Source: Fodinibius salinus | GTDB taxonomy: Bacteria; Bacteroidota; Rhodothermia; Balneolales; Balneolaceae | Assembly: GCF_008124865.1 (NCBI RefSeq) | Contig: NZ_VNHY01000002.1 | Span: 868,001 to 932,000 of the forward strand | Length of the DNA stretch: 64,000 nt | Direction: 5' to 3' | Part shown: positions 1 to 8,325 of the stretch, in pieces | Layout of the letters: the number at the start of each line of letters is the position of its first letter | How positions within the stretch are numbered: position 1 is the stretch's first letter | Notes under the pieces: model-generated | Databases searched by the model: none | What the model was told of the DNA's origin: nothing | What the model saw: the letters and a program-made list of their open reading frames with translations, nothing else | Made by a program: the position numbers and the translations under genes

Positions 1-216
1 AAAGTAAGCATAAAATTCGGAGGCTCATTTGTGGCAGGAGCTACTTATGGAAGTTCACTGCCGCTGTTCGTAAGAGAAACCGATCTGATTTTATATACCT
101 CTGAAAGTGCTAAGCTTGTAGAGCAGAAAATTCCTGAACGGAGGCGCATCAAGTTGGAGTATCGCATTTCGGAACAGAGCGCAAAAACCATTCGTGCCGA
201 ACTGTGGGACCAGTAA
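1..216 (+). CDS. C-terminal fragment of an unidentified protein
   Basis: The reading frame is open from the first base of the window and ends at a TAA at 214-216, so only the last 71 residues of a longer protein are present and the true start lies upstream. The fragment ends in a basic and acidic helix-like tail (EQKIPERRRIKLEYR, then ELWDQ). I do not recognise a family from this tail, and no catalytic motif is visible. A GTG at 31 could act as a start for a 61-residue product, but in-frame coding continues upstream of it, so a truncated gene is the better reading. It is followed by a 110-base spacer holding a heptamer repeat. Confidence 0.55.
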   Translation, partial: KVSIKFGGSFVAGATYGSSLPLFVRETDLILYTSESAKLVEQKIPERRRIKLEYRISEQSAKTIRAELWDQ

Positions 217-280
217 AAAATTGAGAATTAAAAATGAAGAATTATAAACGAGTTTGATTTTTATCCCCCATCTTCAATTT

Positions 281-327
281 CCAGTAACCAGTAACCAGTA
301 ACCAGTAACCAGTAACCAGTAACCAGT
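281..327. repeat. Heptanucleotide tandem repeat (CCAGTAA), about 6.7 copies
   Basis: Seven-base units of CCAGTAA run without interruption from 281, with the last, incomplete copy ending at 327. The repeat touches the first base of the apparent TTG start codon of the helicase gene and leaves no room for a Shine-Dalgarno sequence. Each unit contains TAA, so a stop recurs through the three frames. The preceding bases (about 220-280) are AT-rich and weakly self-complementary (TTGAGAATT against TCTTCAATT). Confidence 0.9.
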
Positions 328-2312
328 TGTCTGATAAGAAGATCAAAAAAATAATAAATCGAGCTGTTCAGGCGGTGAATGCCGAGATTGAAGCTGTGCG
401 TGAAAAGCCGGCCCGCGATGTGCTATACGATGGAACCCGGCTCGAGGATCATCCGCCCGATACTTTTTACTACCAGTTCGAATCTCAGAACCGTTCTCTT
501 CGGTTTGCGGAAGTGATTACAGCTGATATGGATGAAGAAGATGAGCTGGAATTGTATCCCGTTGAAGTCAATGACAAGAAGGTGGTGCTGGATTTCCCTC
601 ACAATATGGGAGCAAATATTCCAAAAGTGAGTATAGAATGGGAAAACGACTTTGTGCTTCGACGGTTACTTATGGAGCTTAAAAAAATGCTTAGCTCAGA
701 CAATGATGATCCGCGAAAGCGGATGGAACGGCTGTTTTATCCAGATAATGATGCCCATCACGACGAGGATGACCAAATTCGGGTGTTGGATGACAGCCGC
801 CGGAACGATGCCCAGCATGAATCGCTGATCAAAGCACTGCAAAATCAGGTGTTGTATGTTTGGGGACCGCCGGGTACGGGAAAAACATCAACGCTGGGGT
901 TTATGATTGCCAACTATCTTATCAAAGGGAAGCGTGTCCTCTTTGCGGCTAATACCAATCGAGCAGTGGATGTAGGATTATTAAGTGCACTTAAAGCACT
1001 TACATCCGTAGAAAAAGAACATCTGGAAGAAGAGATTACGCGTTTTGGAGAGATAGCGTTAGACAGTGAGCGGCTGGAAGATGTGCTTTTTGAGCAGAAG
1101 ATGCAGAAAAAAGATCGCAAACAAAAAGAGGAAGCTGGTAATCTGGATAACCTGCTGGGCGAATATCAGAAATTGCAGGAAGAGATCGATACGCTCATAG
1201 ATCACGATGAAGAGGTACCAGAGGAACTGGACGAGCGCATTAATATGCTGGGGCAGCGGCTGGATGAGTACGGTGGCGAAGCTGCAGTAGAAGAAAAAAT
1301 AGATCAACTGCGGACTGTCAATGAGCGGGTAGAGCTGGAGCGTATGCAGCTGGTGGCCACGACGTTGGCCAAGGTATGTACGTCGGATCTGTTTAATGGT
1401 CAGCATTTTGATGCAGTGGTTATTGACGAGGCTTCGATGGCAAACTTGCCTTATCTGATGGTGTTGGCGGCCAAAGCGAAATCGCATATCGTGGTAGTGG
1501 GTGATCCTATGCAATTGCCACCCATTGCATTAACGGATGATATTGATGCTCGCAATTTTCTGGAGGAAGATATTTTTACCTTTGCATCCAAAGCTGAAAC
1601 TACTGAAGATTTGTTTGACTGGCACGACCAGCATCGCCCGCTCACTACTTTTTATGATACGCAATATCGGCTTAATGAAGACTTAGCTGAGGTGCTGAGC
1701 ACGGTGTTTTATGAAGGACGGCTGGAGACGGCAAGTCCAGATAAGGAGTCAGATCCGATGATTGGCCAGCAGCAAAGCAGCAATACTACAGTCAATGTTA
1801 TTGACAGTCAAAAATATGGGCCGCGGCTTACCCAAAAAGATGAAGACAAAGGATTTCAGCCAGTCAATGAAGTGCATACTAGAATATTGCTCAAAATACT
1901 CAAACGATTGGTGATAAAAAATCACGTACCTGTGGATGAGATTGGCATTATTGTACCTTTTCGCAGTACAGTGTATGATATCCGTAATGCGCTGTACAAT
2001 AATGATTACGGGATGGTTGAAGTGGGCACCATCCATACTTTTCAGGGGCGTGAAAAAGATGTGGTCATTTTTGATACCGTGATGAGCGGTGAAGAGCAAT
2101 ACGGCCGGCGCCGACATTATTCAGTACGTCCTTTTGATGAAGAAAAAAATGGACTGGCCGTACCTCGGCTGCTCAATGTGGCATTTTCGCGAAGCAAAGA
2201 GCGACTAGTGATTCTAGCTGATATGGATCACATCAACAAGGTATATGCCGATAAGATTTTGGGCAGGTTGTTGCATGATTTCATGGAAAAAGAAAAGGAC
2301 ACGAAAGACTGA
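327..2312 (+). CDS. Superfamily 1 DNA/RNA helicase, DNA2/NAM7 (UPF1-like) type
   Basis: This is a 661-residue ATP-dependent helicase of the UPF1/DNA2-like SF1B group. Walker A (GPPGTGKT) is at residues 180-187 and Walker B is DEAS at 367-370, followed by the Q/P-rich motif III (GDPMQLPP). The C-terminal RecA-like domain has TQYRLNED, TIHTFQGREKD and LNVAFSR. A charged, helix-rich stretch at about 235-340 sits between motifs I and II, where UPF1-like enzymes carry their 1B/stalk insertions. The first usable start is a TTG at 327, right after the heptamer repeat; an in-frame stop at 306-308 excludes an upstream start. The gene stands alone and converges on mnmD. Family assignment is firm; whether it acts on DNA or RNA cannot be read from sequence. 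Confidence 0.88.
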   Translation: MSDKKIKKIINRAVQAVNAEIEAVREKPARDVLYDGTRLEDHPPDTFYYQFESQNRSLRFAEVITADMDEEDELELYPVEVNDKKVVLDFPHNMGANIPKVSIEWENDFVLRRLLMELKKMLSSDNDDPRKRMERLFYPDNDAHHDEDDQIRVLDDSRRNDAQHESLIKALQNQVLYVWGPPGTGKTSTLGFMIANYLIKGKRVLFAANTNRAVDVGLLSALKALTSVEKEHLEEEITRFGEIALDSERLEDVLFEQKMQKKDRKQKEEAGNLDNLLGEYQKLQEEIDTLIDHDEEVPEELDERINMLGQRLDEYGGEAAVEEKIDQLRTVNERVELERMQLVATTLAKVCTSDLFNGQHFDAVVIDEASMANLPYLMVLAAKAKSHIVVVGDPMQLPPIALTDDIDARNFLEEDIFTFASKAETTEDLFDWHDQHRPLTTFYDTQYRLNEDLAEVLSTVFYEGRLETASPDKESDPMIGQQQSSNTTVNVIDSQKYGPRLTQKDEDKGFQPVNEVHTRILLKILKRLVIKNHVPVDEIGIIVPFRSTVYDIRNALYNNDYGMVEVGTIHTFQGREKDVVIFDTVMSGEEQYGRRRHYSVRPFDEEKNGLAVPRLLNVAFSRSKERLVILADMDHINKVYADKILGRLLHDFMEKEKDTKD

Positions 2313-2425
2313 TATTCTAACAGTGGCTGTCATCCTGGAAACCTTATTTCGCTGCTCTGTTTCGGATTAAGACTTGGGATGCTGTGGTTAAGCATTGATG
2401 GGTGCTTGGAAAAGAGACGGCCCGG

Positions 2426-3202
2426 TTAATCAAAATCGCCTTCTTCATAGCGGCGGCTGTAGCGTTGTTCGTTAATTCGTTTGTGACCACTTAACCGCTT
2501 CGGATCAATAGCGCCCAGTATCATTTCGCGTTTGCCCAGTGCCCCCTGTGTTTTGGCAATCTTCCATCCCGCCCACGCCATTGCGCCCTGTACTTTTGAG
2601 GCCGCACAATAGGTGGAAAGAATGACATCACCGGCACTCAGGTTGTAGAGTTTTTCAAACACATTGCCTGTCCATAGGTTTGGGTTCGTATCCGGTGAAA
2701 AGGCATCGTGAAAAATATAGTTTGCTTGAATTCCCTCTTGAGATAGATCAGCAAAAAATCCGTTAAAAAGATGAAAGTCGATATGTTCCCCCATTAAAAA
2801 ATGATTCATACCCAATTGTATATCATCGAAAACAGAAATAACTTCTTGCGCAATTTCGGGATTGTTCAGATGGTTGTTGTAATTTAGGTTTTGGGCAGTG
2901 ATGGGATTCAGGGGATAGGCTTCTACGGAATAATAGTCCACTTTTGTATCCGGGTATTGGCTTTGGCAGTAATCCATCAGCAGCATGAGGTTGAGCCCCG
3001 TGCCGAAGCCTACTTCAAGAATAGTAATGTGGTCATGTTGGGCAAGAGCATCCAGCAGGTTGTTTTGTTTAAAAAAAACATATCGGCTTTCTGCCACAGC
3101 ACCATTGGGGTTGTGAAAATGCTGGTCAAATTGCTTAGAATAAACGGTGTGAGAGCCGTCGCGGGTAGCTTCAAGTCGGTGTTCTGATTTAGAATCGGTC
3201 AT
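2426..3202 (-). CDS. mnmD: tRNA 5-methylaminomethyl-2-thiouridine methyltransferase (stand-alone MnmD)
   Basis: MnmD transfers a methyl group from S-adenosylmethionine in the last step of making mnm5(s2)U at the wobble position of certain tRNAs. The 258-residue protein has the SAM-binding EVGFGTG at 63-69, the family motif HDAFSP at 165-170, STYCA at 196-200 and GKREM at 223-227, all in the order seen in the N-terminal half of MnmC. The FAD-dependent half of MnmC is absent, so this is the single-domain form. ATG at 3200-3202 (complement) fits the family start. A DAO-type flavoenzyme 1.5 kb away is discussed in the findings. Confidence 0.9.
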   Translation of the reverse strand: MTDSKSEHRLEATRDGSHTVYSKQFDQHFHNPNGAVAESRYVFFKQNNLLDALAQHDHITILEVGFGTGLNLMLLMDYCQSQYPDTKVDYYSVEAYPLNPITAQNLNYNNHLNNPEIAQEVISVFDDIQLGMNHFLMGEHIDFHLFNGFFADLSQEGIQANYIFHDAFSPDTNPNLWTGNVFEKLYNLSAGDVILSTYCAASKVQGAMAWAGWKIAKTQGALGKREMILGAIDPKRLSGHKRINEQRYSRRYEEGDFD

Positions 3203-3284
3203 TCAAAGAAGTGGCCAATTTTGATTACATTTACTATCGGATAGCTAAAATAGAGCGAAATTTATAATTACGCACATCCAAAAG

Positions 3285-4493
3285 ATGAAAGATATGGAAG
3301 TTAAAAATATCAGGGAAAAGGCCGAAAAGTATCATCCGGAGATGGTGGAAATGCGCCGGCACCTACACCGCAATCCTGAATTGAGTTTTAAAGAATATGA
3401 GACCACTGATTTTATCATTAATAAACTTAAAGAGCTTGGTATTCCGGTAGATCGTCCGCAGGAGACCGGATGCATTGGTATTATTGAAGGAGGAAAACCT
3501 TCAGACAAAATGGTAGCCCTGCGGGCTGATATTGATGCCCTGCCCATTGCCGAAGAAGGGGATCATAAGCAAGAGTTTATGTCTGAAAATCAGGGTGTGG
3601 CCCATTGCTGTGGGCATGATAGCCACACCGCTAATCTGCTGGGTACGGCTAGCATTTTGTCTGATTTAAAAGAGCATATCGAAGGTACAGTATTGCTGAT
3701 ATTTCAGCCGGCTGAGGAGAAACTGCCGGGCGGCGGCCGTCTGCTTTCTGAGACCGGATATCTGCAAGATAAGGGAGTGGACGTGATTTATGGATTGCAC
3801 TCCGAACCTAATTTGGAGCCAGGCAGAATAGCAACTCGGAAAGGTCCGCTGATGGCGCGTCCTGATGAATTTAAGATTGAAATTATTGGAAAAGGCGGAC
3901 ATGCAGCATCTCCGCATGAGGCAGTAGATCCTATTGTGATGGCTAGTCAGGTGGTAAATCAGCTGCAGACGATTGTGAGCCGTAGCGTAAATCCCACCGA
4001 TCCGGCGGTAGTGACCGTCGGGAAGATCAGCGGGGGATCGGCACATAATATCATCCCCGAAAAAGTAGAGATGATTGGTACTGTGCGGACCTTTGCAGAA
4101 GAAACGGCGAATATGATCAAAGACCGTATTGAAAAAATTGTGAAAGGAGCAACGGAGTCCTCGGGTGGCAGCTATACTTTTGATTTTAATTACGGATATC
4201 CCGCCGTAAACAACACCGACTGGGCAACAGATATTGTAATCAATTCGGCCAGCGATCTGCTTGGTGCTGATAATGTAAATCTTTTGGATGATCCCATCAT
4301 GGCAGGTGAAGATTTTGGGTTTTATCAACAGGAATTCCCCGGCGCTTTTTTCTTCTTGGGCAGTGGACGCCAAGAAAGTGGGTCAACATACAGTTGGCAT
4401 CATCCGCAGTACAATGTTGATGAAGAATGTTTTAAGACCGGGGCAGCGCTGATGGCATCGTTGGTTTTTAAGGAACTTCCTAAAGAGTTGTAA
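3285..4493 (+). CDS. M20 family amidohydrolase (M20D, aminoacylase/N-acyl-amino-acid hydrolase-like)
   Basis: The 402-residue metal-dependent amidohydrolase most resembles the IAA-amino acid hydrolase and hippurate hydrolase branch of M20. The N-terminal signature RRHLHRNPELS is at about 24-34. CGHD at 109-112 followed by H114, the EE pair at 144-145 and GLHSEPN near 170-176 supply metal ligands and the catalytic Glu; a late WHHPQYN near 375 gives the last His. The dimerisation insert starts near residue 190. There is no signal peptide, so it is probably cytoplasmic. An ATG three codons downstream (3294) is an alternative start. It precedes the flavoenzyme and asparaginase genes on the same strand, with a 198-base spacer. 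The exact acyl-amino-acid or peptide substrate is unknown. Confidence 0.88.
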   Translation: MKDMEVKNIREKAEKYHPEMVEMRRHLHRNPELSFKEYETTDFIINKLKELGIPVDRPQETGCIGIIEGGKPSDKMVALRADIDALPIAEEGDHKQEFMSENQGVAHCCGHDSHTANLLGTASILSDLKEHIEGTVLLIFQPAEEKLPGGGRLLSETGYLQDKGVDVIYGLHSEPNLEPGRIATRKGPLMARPDEFKIEIIGKGGHAASPHEAVDPIVMASQVVNQLQTIVSRSVNPTDPAVVTVGKISGGSAHNIIPEKVEMIGTVRTFAEETANMIKDRIEKIVKGATESSGGSYTFDFNYGYPAVNNTDWATDIVINSASDLLGADNVNLLDDPIMAGEDFGFYQQEFPGAFFFLGSGRQESGSTYSWHHPQYNVDEECFKTGAALMASLVFKELPKEL

Positions 4494-4494
4494 C

Positions 4495-4581
4495 CGCAGA
4501 GAATACCGAGGATTCGCTGAAATGACCAAATGATTTAAGTCTATCAGGGTATCGGTGTGGAAGTCCTCTCAGTATCTCTCT
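4495..4581. repeat. Imperfect inverted repeat in spacer, dispersed-repeat-like
   Basis: Just after the M20 stop codon the sequence GCAGAGAATACCGAGGATTC (from 4495) can pair imperfectly with GAAGTCCTCTCAGTATCTCTC (from 4560). The wording resembles the GCAGAG-type intergenic repeats seen in several Bacteroidota genomes (from memory, not searched). It may also serve as a weak 3-prime hairpin for the M20 transcript, but no T tract follows. Confidence 0.35.
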
Positions 4582-4691
4582 TAGATCTGGATATATATTG
4601 TTCATTTGTTTTAATGTAAACGCTGACTTTTCGTAATGCCGGGTATGTAAGCAAATAGAAACATGCCACTAATTTCAGGTTCAAGATTAAG

Positions 4692-5789
4692 ATGGATAAT
4701 GAAGTTTCGTTTTGGGAACAAGATTCTTTCCTCAAACCATATGATTTAATCGTGGTGGGAGCGGGCATTGTAGGGTTGTCATCAGCTCTCTTTTATAAGC
4801 AGTCCCATCCCGATACACGAGTGGCTGTTTTAGAGCGTGGGTTTTTGCCGCAGGGAGCCAGTACGCGTAATGCTGGCTTTGCGTGCGTGGGATCTGTCGG
4901 TGAGCACTTGGCAGACATGGATAAAGAGTCTGAAGCTAATATTAAAAAACGTATCCGTCGGCGGTATGAGGGACTCAAATTACTTAAGTCAACATTAGGC
5001 GAAAAAGAAATTGGGTACGAGCATTGCGGTGGATATGAGTTTTTTCGATCAGAAGAAGATTTTAATAACGTAGCCCCGCATATCGATCAGTTTAATCGCT
5101 GGATGTTTGAATTGGTTGACGAAGAAGAGGTGTATGAAGCGCGGAAGCTCCAAGACTATCCCGTAATTTACAACCGGCTGGAGGGGGCACTTCATCCCGG
5201 AAAGATGATGCAAACCTTAGCTCAAAAGGCCAGCCGGGCCGGAGTGGAGATAAAATGGAATACCACCGTTGACAGCATTGCCAAAGATGGCACGGTCCAT
5301 TTAGAGGGCGATTATAGTTGTGAGGCCAATCAGGTTTTAGTTGCCGCCAACGGTTTTGTGCCGAAGCTTTTGCCGGAGATTGATATCCGGCCGGCACGAG
5401 GGTTATTATTTGTTACAGATAATATTCCAAACCTGAAATGGAAGGGCATTTTTCATCATGACAGGGGGTATGTCTACTTTCGAAATATAGATGATCGTTT
5501 GCTTATTGGCGGAGCACGTAATCTGGATAAAAGTGCCGAGCAGACTGATAAATTTGGTGAGAATACCACGATAAAAAATTACTTGACTAACTTTGCATCC
5601 AATGTTTTGAAGTTGCCTGATGATTGGCAAATTGACAGGCAGTGGTCGGGCATTATGGGGTTTACATCTACCAAGACGCCCGTTATTACACAGCTTGATA
5701 CTCACCGTTTTGTGGCGGCCGGCCTTAGCGGTATGGGTATTGCCATTGGGATGGATGTGGGACGGAAGGCGGCCGGAAAACTTCAGTAA
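4692..5789 (+). CDS. FAD-dependent oxidoreductase, D-amino-acid-oxidase (DAO) fold
   Basis: A 365-residue flavoprotein of the glycine oxidase/gamma-glutamylputrescine oxidase type. The dinucleotide-binding GAGIVG is at 23-28, with the acidic end of strand two at E48 (VLERG), followed by the isoalloxazine-loop motif GASTRNAGF at 55-63. The C-terminal AAGLSGMGIAIG matches the second FAD contact of DAO-fold enzymes. Members oxidise amines of amino acids or related compounds and release peroxide; the substrate here cannot be told. The gene is 22 bases upstream of the asparaginase gene, so the two are probably co-transcribed. Confidence 0.85.
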   Translation: MDNEVSFWEQDSFLKPYDLIVVGAGIVGLSSALFYKQSHPDTRVAVLERGFLPQGASTRNAGFACVGSVGEHLADMDKESEANIKKRIRRRYEGLKLLKSTLGEKEIGYEHCGGYEFFRSEEDFNNVAPHIDQFNRWMFELVDEEEVYEARKLQDYPVIYNRLEGALHPGKMMQTLAQKASRAGVEIKWNTTVDSIAKDGTVHLEGDYSCEANQVLVAANGFVPKLLPEIDIRPARGLLFVTDNIPNLKWKGIFHHDRGYVYFRNIDDRLLIGGARNLDKSAEQTDKFGENTTIKNYLTNFASNVLKLPDDWQIDRQWSGIMGFTSTKTPVITQLDTHRFVAAGLSGMGIAIGMDVGRKAAGKLQ

Positions 5790-5811
5790 ATATTCACAAA
5801 ACCTATCTACC

Positions 5812-6780
5812 ATGATTAGTCGAAAAAACTTTCTAAAGCTCACTGCTTTAGGAGGGTTTGCTCCCTTTCAACGTTTTTCATCTAGTTCATTCATGTCATT
5901 TTCCGGTACCGTAAATAAGCCTCTTGTGATCTCCACGTGGAGACATGGTGTTGCGGCGAACGAAGCTGCCTGGAAGGTGCTGGCTGATACTGGTTCGGCC
6001 CTGGATGCGGTTGAGGCCGGAGTGCGTGTGACCGAGGCCGATCCTGATGTACGGACGGTGGGATACGGCGGGCGTCCGGATCGTGATGGATATGTAACCC
6101 TCGATGCCTGTATCATGGATGAGCAAAACCGTTGTGGATCGGTTGGAGCGCTGCAGCATATTATGCATCCGATATCAGTGGCACGAAAAGTTAAAGAAGA
6201 AACACCCCACGTGATGCTGGTGGGGGAGGGCGCTCTGGATTTTGCCCTGGAGCAGGGATTTGAAAAGCAGGACCTGTTGACTGAAAAGTCCAGAAAAGAT
6301 TGGGAGCAGTGGAAAGAAAATGCCGAATATCAGCCTGAGGTCAATATCGAAAATCACGATACCATTGGCTTATTGGCCATCGATAAGCAAGGCGATCTTT
6401 CGGGAGCTTGCACTACGAGTGGTACCGCCTGGAAAATGCACGGTCGAGTAGGTGATTCTCCGCTTATCGGCAATGGGTTGTTCGTGGATAATGAGGTAGG
6501 CGCTGCTGCGGCAACCGGATTGGGTGAAGAGATTATCCGCACCTGCGGGAGCCATGCCGTAGTTGAAAATATGAGGCGCGGCGATGATCCGAAAACCGCG
6601 TGCAAAAAAGCGACCCAACGCATCGCTAATAATAATGAGTCGCTTGAAAATGTTCAGGTGGGATTTATAGCGCTCAACAAACGGGGTCAATTCGGGGGCT
6701 ATAGTGTACAACAGGGGTTTGATTATGCGGTTCACAGCTCAAATGACAATCAGCTAATAAAATCTCAGCACCTAATTTGA
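5812..6780 (+). CDS. N4-(beta-N-acetylglucosaminyl)-L-asparaginase / isoaspartyl peptidase (Ntn hydrolase)
   Basis: The precursor of 322 residues is expected to cleave itself at D183-T184 in HDTIG, exposing Thr184 as the N-terminal nucleophile. GRVGDSP (211-217) and GLGEE (236-240) are the usual substrate-pocket motifs of aspartylglucosaminidases. The ATG at 5812 is chosen because the protein then starts with SRKNFLK and a hydrophobic stretch, a Tat-like signal; this agrees with export of bacterial relatives. The frame stays open upstream to 5620, but that part overlaps the flavoenzyme gene and is not family-like. It would remove the asparagine linked to GlcNAc in glycopeptides, or hydrolyse isoaspartyl peptides. 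It converges on the next gene with only 2 bases between. Confidence 0.87.
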   Translation: MISRKNFLKLTALGGFAPFQRFSSSSFMSFSGTVNKPLVISTWRHGVAANEAAWKVLADTGSALDAVEAGVRVTEADPDVRTVGYGGRPDRDGYVTLDACIMDEQNRCGSVGALQHIMHPISVARKVKEETPHVMLVGEGALDFALEQGFEKQDLLTEKSRKDWEQWKENAEYQPEVNIENHDTIGLLAIDKQGDLSGACTTSGTAWKMHGRVGDSPLIGNGLFVDNEVGAAAATGLGEEIIRTCGSHAVVENMRRGDDPKTACKKATQRIANNNESLENVQVGFIALNKRGQFGGYSVQQGFDYAVHSSNDNQLIKSQHLI

Positions 6781-6782
6781 TA

Positions 6783-7454
6783 TTAAAGGATAGGACTGAT
6801 AAATGGGATTCCGAGCCTGAGCCCCCGCAAAATAAGGATGATGCCTACGATAGCGATAAAGTAAGGAGACCAGTTTTTCAACTTTTGTCGGGTACTTACT
6901 GGTATTAAGTTGCCCGCCAGACTGATACTCAGCATGGCCGGAATGGTCCCCATCCCAAAACCTGCCATGAATAGGGTGCTGTTTTCAACTGCTCCAAACG
7001 TTATGGCTGTGGCCAAAGCCATATAGACAAATCCGCAGGGCAACAACCCGTTCAATATTCCAACCACAAATAGAGAACGTATCCCCCCGCGACTAAATAG
7101 GCGTTTGACCAAATTTGTGCCACGACTGATAAATTTGCCCGGAAGTGATTCCATCTTTTGAAGAAGAGCTCGAAACTGGTTCCAGATCAGCGCCAGCAGC
7201 AGTACGGTTCCCATCCCGATGGAGAGTCCTTGTTGGTAGCCGCTAATAGAGACCATCCTGCTAAGCCAGCCGACGATTACTCCGAGAATGGTATAGGTTA
7301 CCACTCGTCCGGCATTGTAAGTGAGACGTGATAAGAAAAACCTGGTTTGCTTATTGGATTGTTGCGGCAATGCCAGGGCAATTGGTCCACACATACCTAC
7401 ACAGTGGAAGCTGCCTAAAAACCCAAATGTAATGCCTGCTAGTATCCACTCCAT
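6783..7454 (-). CDS. SafE/TauE-UreH-like membrane protein (metal-transport type, oxidase-associated)
   Basis: The 223-residue membrane protein has about six hydrophobic segments. Its signature GSFHCVGMCGP at residues 14-24, with Cys and His in the first membrane helix, marks the UreH_2 / sulfite-exporter-like family that is often found beside heme-copper oxidase assembly genes. The motif can bind a soft metal, so a role in copper or other metal handling for the divergent ba3 oxidase is plausible (inference). GLLPCGFVYMAL near 135 is the second half-repeat of the same motif. The start ATG is at 7452-7454 (complement). Confidence 0.8.
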   Translation of the reverse strand: MEWILAGITFGFLGSFHCVGMCGPIALALPQQSNKQTRFFLSRLTYNAGRVVTYTILGVIVGWLSRMVSISGYQQGLSIGMGTVLLLALIWNQFRALLQKMESLPGKFISRGTNLVKRLFSRGGIRSLFVVGILNGLLPCGFVYMALATAITFGAVENSTLFMAGFGMGTIPAMLSISLAGNLIPVSTRQKLKNWSPYFIAIVGIILILRGLRLGIPFISPIL

Positions 7455-7570
7455 TATGTCAGTTAATTGTAAAAAACTGATCTAAATTAACAAAAGTATT
7501 TGACCTTAACTCGAGTAAATATTTAATTGACCGTGTTCGAAAAATTGGTGAAATAATAAAATTTTGGTTT

Positions 7571-7786
7571 ATGACTGAGGGAACAGCAAGCTCTTCCGAT
7601 TCCAAAAGCCCATCAAAAAGTTGGGAACAAAGAAATCCGGAGATTGAACGAGAAATTACCATTGATGAGTATAATCCCAAAGGCACGCTCACATTGACAC
7701 TGCTATACCTCGCTATTATAGTGTTGATGTGGGTCTTCATGTTTTTCGTTGAATTTGGTGGTAATGCTCCATCTATTATTGGGTAA
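7571..7786 (+). CDS. Cytochrome c oxidase subunit IIa (ba3 type)
   Basis: This 71-residue protein has a polar Ser/Glu-rich N-terminus, then NPKGTLTLTLLYL leading into one membrane helix (about 42-62), and a short outer tail. Size, single helix and position directly before subunit II match subunit IIa of ba3-type heme-copper oxidases, which supplies a helix that subunit II lacks in this family. It is the first gene of a set of three, 20 bases ahead of subunit II. The opposite strand is also open here but is not gene-like. Confidence 0.82.
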   Translation: MTEGTASSSDSKSPSKSWEQRNPEIEREITIDEYNPKGTLTLTLLYLAIIVLMWVFMFFVEFGGNAPSIIG

Positions 7787-7806
7787 CAAAATAAAGAATA
7801 ATTCTT

Positions 7807-8325
7807 ATGCACATTCACAAATTTGAGCGTTTTTGGATTAAGCTTTCGTTTGGTTTAATCGCCTTTTTTATTGCAAGTGTGATCTACGGTTTTGTATCTA
7901 TGGATCTGAAGGTTGTCGGCGATTATCAAACGATCGATCCCCAGAATTTAGGGGAAACTGAATTTGCAAAAACCGGAGTAAGGGAGGTGACTAAAAATGG
8001 GCAAACGGAGTATGAGGTATATGTAAAAACTATGCAATTTGCTTTTCAGCCCGGCACTGCCAGTCCAATTGTCGTACCTGCTAATACGCGTGTAACATTT
8101 TACATCACCAGTCCTGATGTCCTGCATGGTTTCGACTTGGCAGGCACGAATATAAACACTATGGCTATTCCGGGACAGGTTGCTAAGTTGACTACGATTT
8201 TCCCGGAACCTCGTGAATATGGAATCGTTTGTAATGAGTATTGTGGACCTGCCCATCATATAATGGAAGGCAAAGTTAAGGTAGTACCTAAATCTGAGTT
8301 CGATAAAAGTAATCTCGTTCAATGA
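7807..8325 (+). CDS. cbaB: Cytochrome c oxidase subunit II, ba3 type (CuA protein)
   Basis: This subunit takes electrons from cytochrome c at its binuclear CuA site. The 172-residue protein has one N-terminal membrane helix (about 13-31) and a cupredoxin domain. CuA ligands are visible: H107 in DVLHGF, then C142, E144, C146, H150 and M153 in CNEYCGPAHHIM. It is far shorter than aa3-type subunit II and has no cytochrome c domain, as expected for ba3. Its stop overlaps the subunit I start by four bases (ATGA), which suggests translational coupling. Confidence 0.92.
   Translation: MHIHKFERFWIKLSFGLIAFFIASVIYGFVSMDLKVVGDYQTIDPQNLGETEFAKTGVREVTKNGQTEYEVYVKTMQFAFQPGTASPIVVPANTRVTFYITSPDVLHGFDLAGTNINTMAIPGQVAKLTTIFPEPREYGIVCNEYCGPAHHIMEGKVKVVPKSEFDKSNLVQ

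Noticed and set aside
1059-1514. Minus-strand frame of 151 codons in the helicase gene
   Set aside because: It is a shadow of the charged helicase insert; no gene-like features.
4692-5789. MnmC oxidase domain as a firm name for the flavoenzyme
   Set aside because: Its FAD-loop motif is closer to amino acid oxidases, so only a loose suggestion is kept in the findings.
5620-5811. N-terminal extension of the asparaginase
   Set aside because: This part lies inside the flavoenzyme gene; starting at 5812 gives a signal-like N-terminus.
7459-7818. Minus-strand frame of 119 codons over oxidase subunit IIa
   Set aside because: It covers a promoter region and an oxidase gene on the other strand and lacks any recognised pattern.
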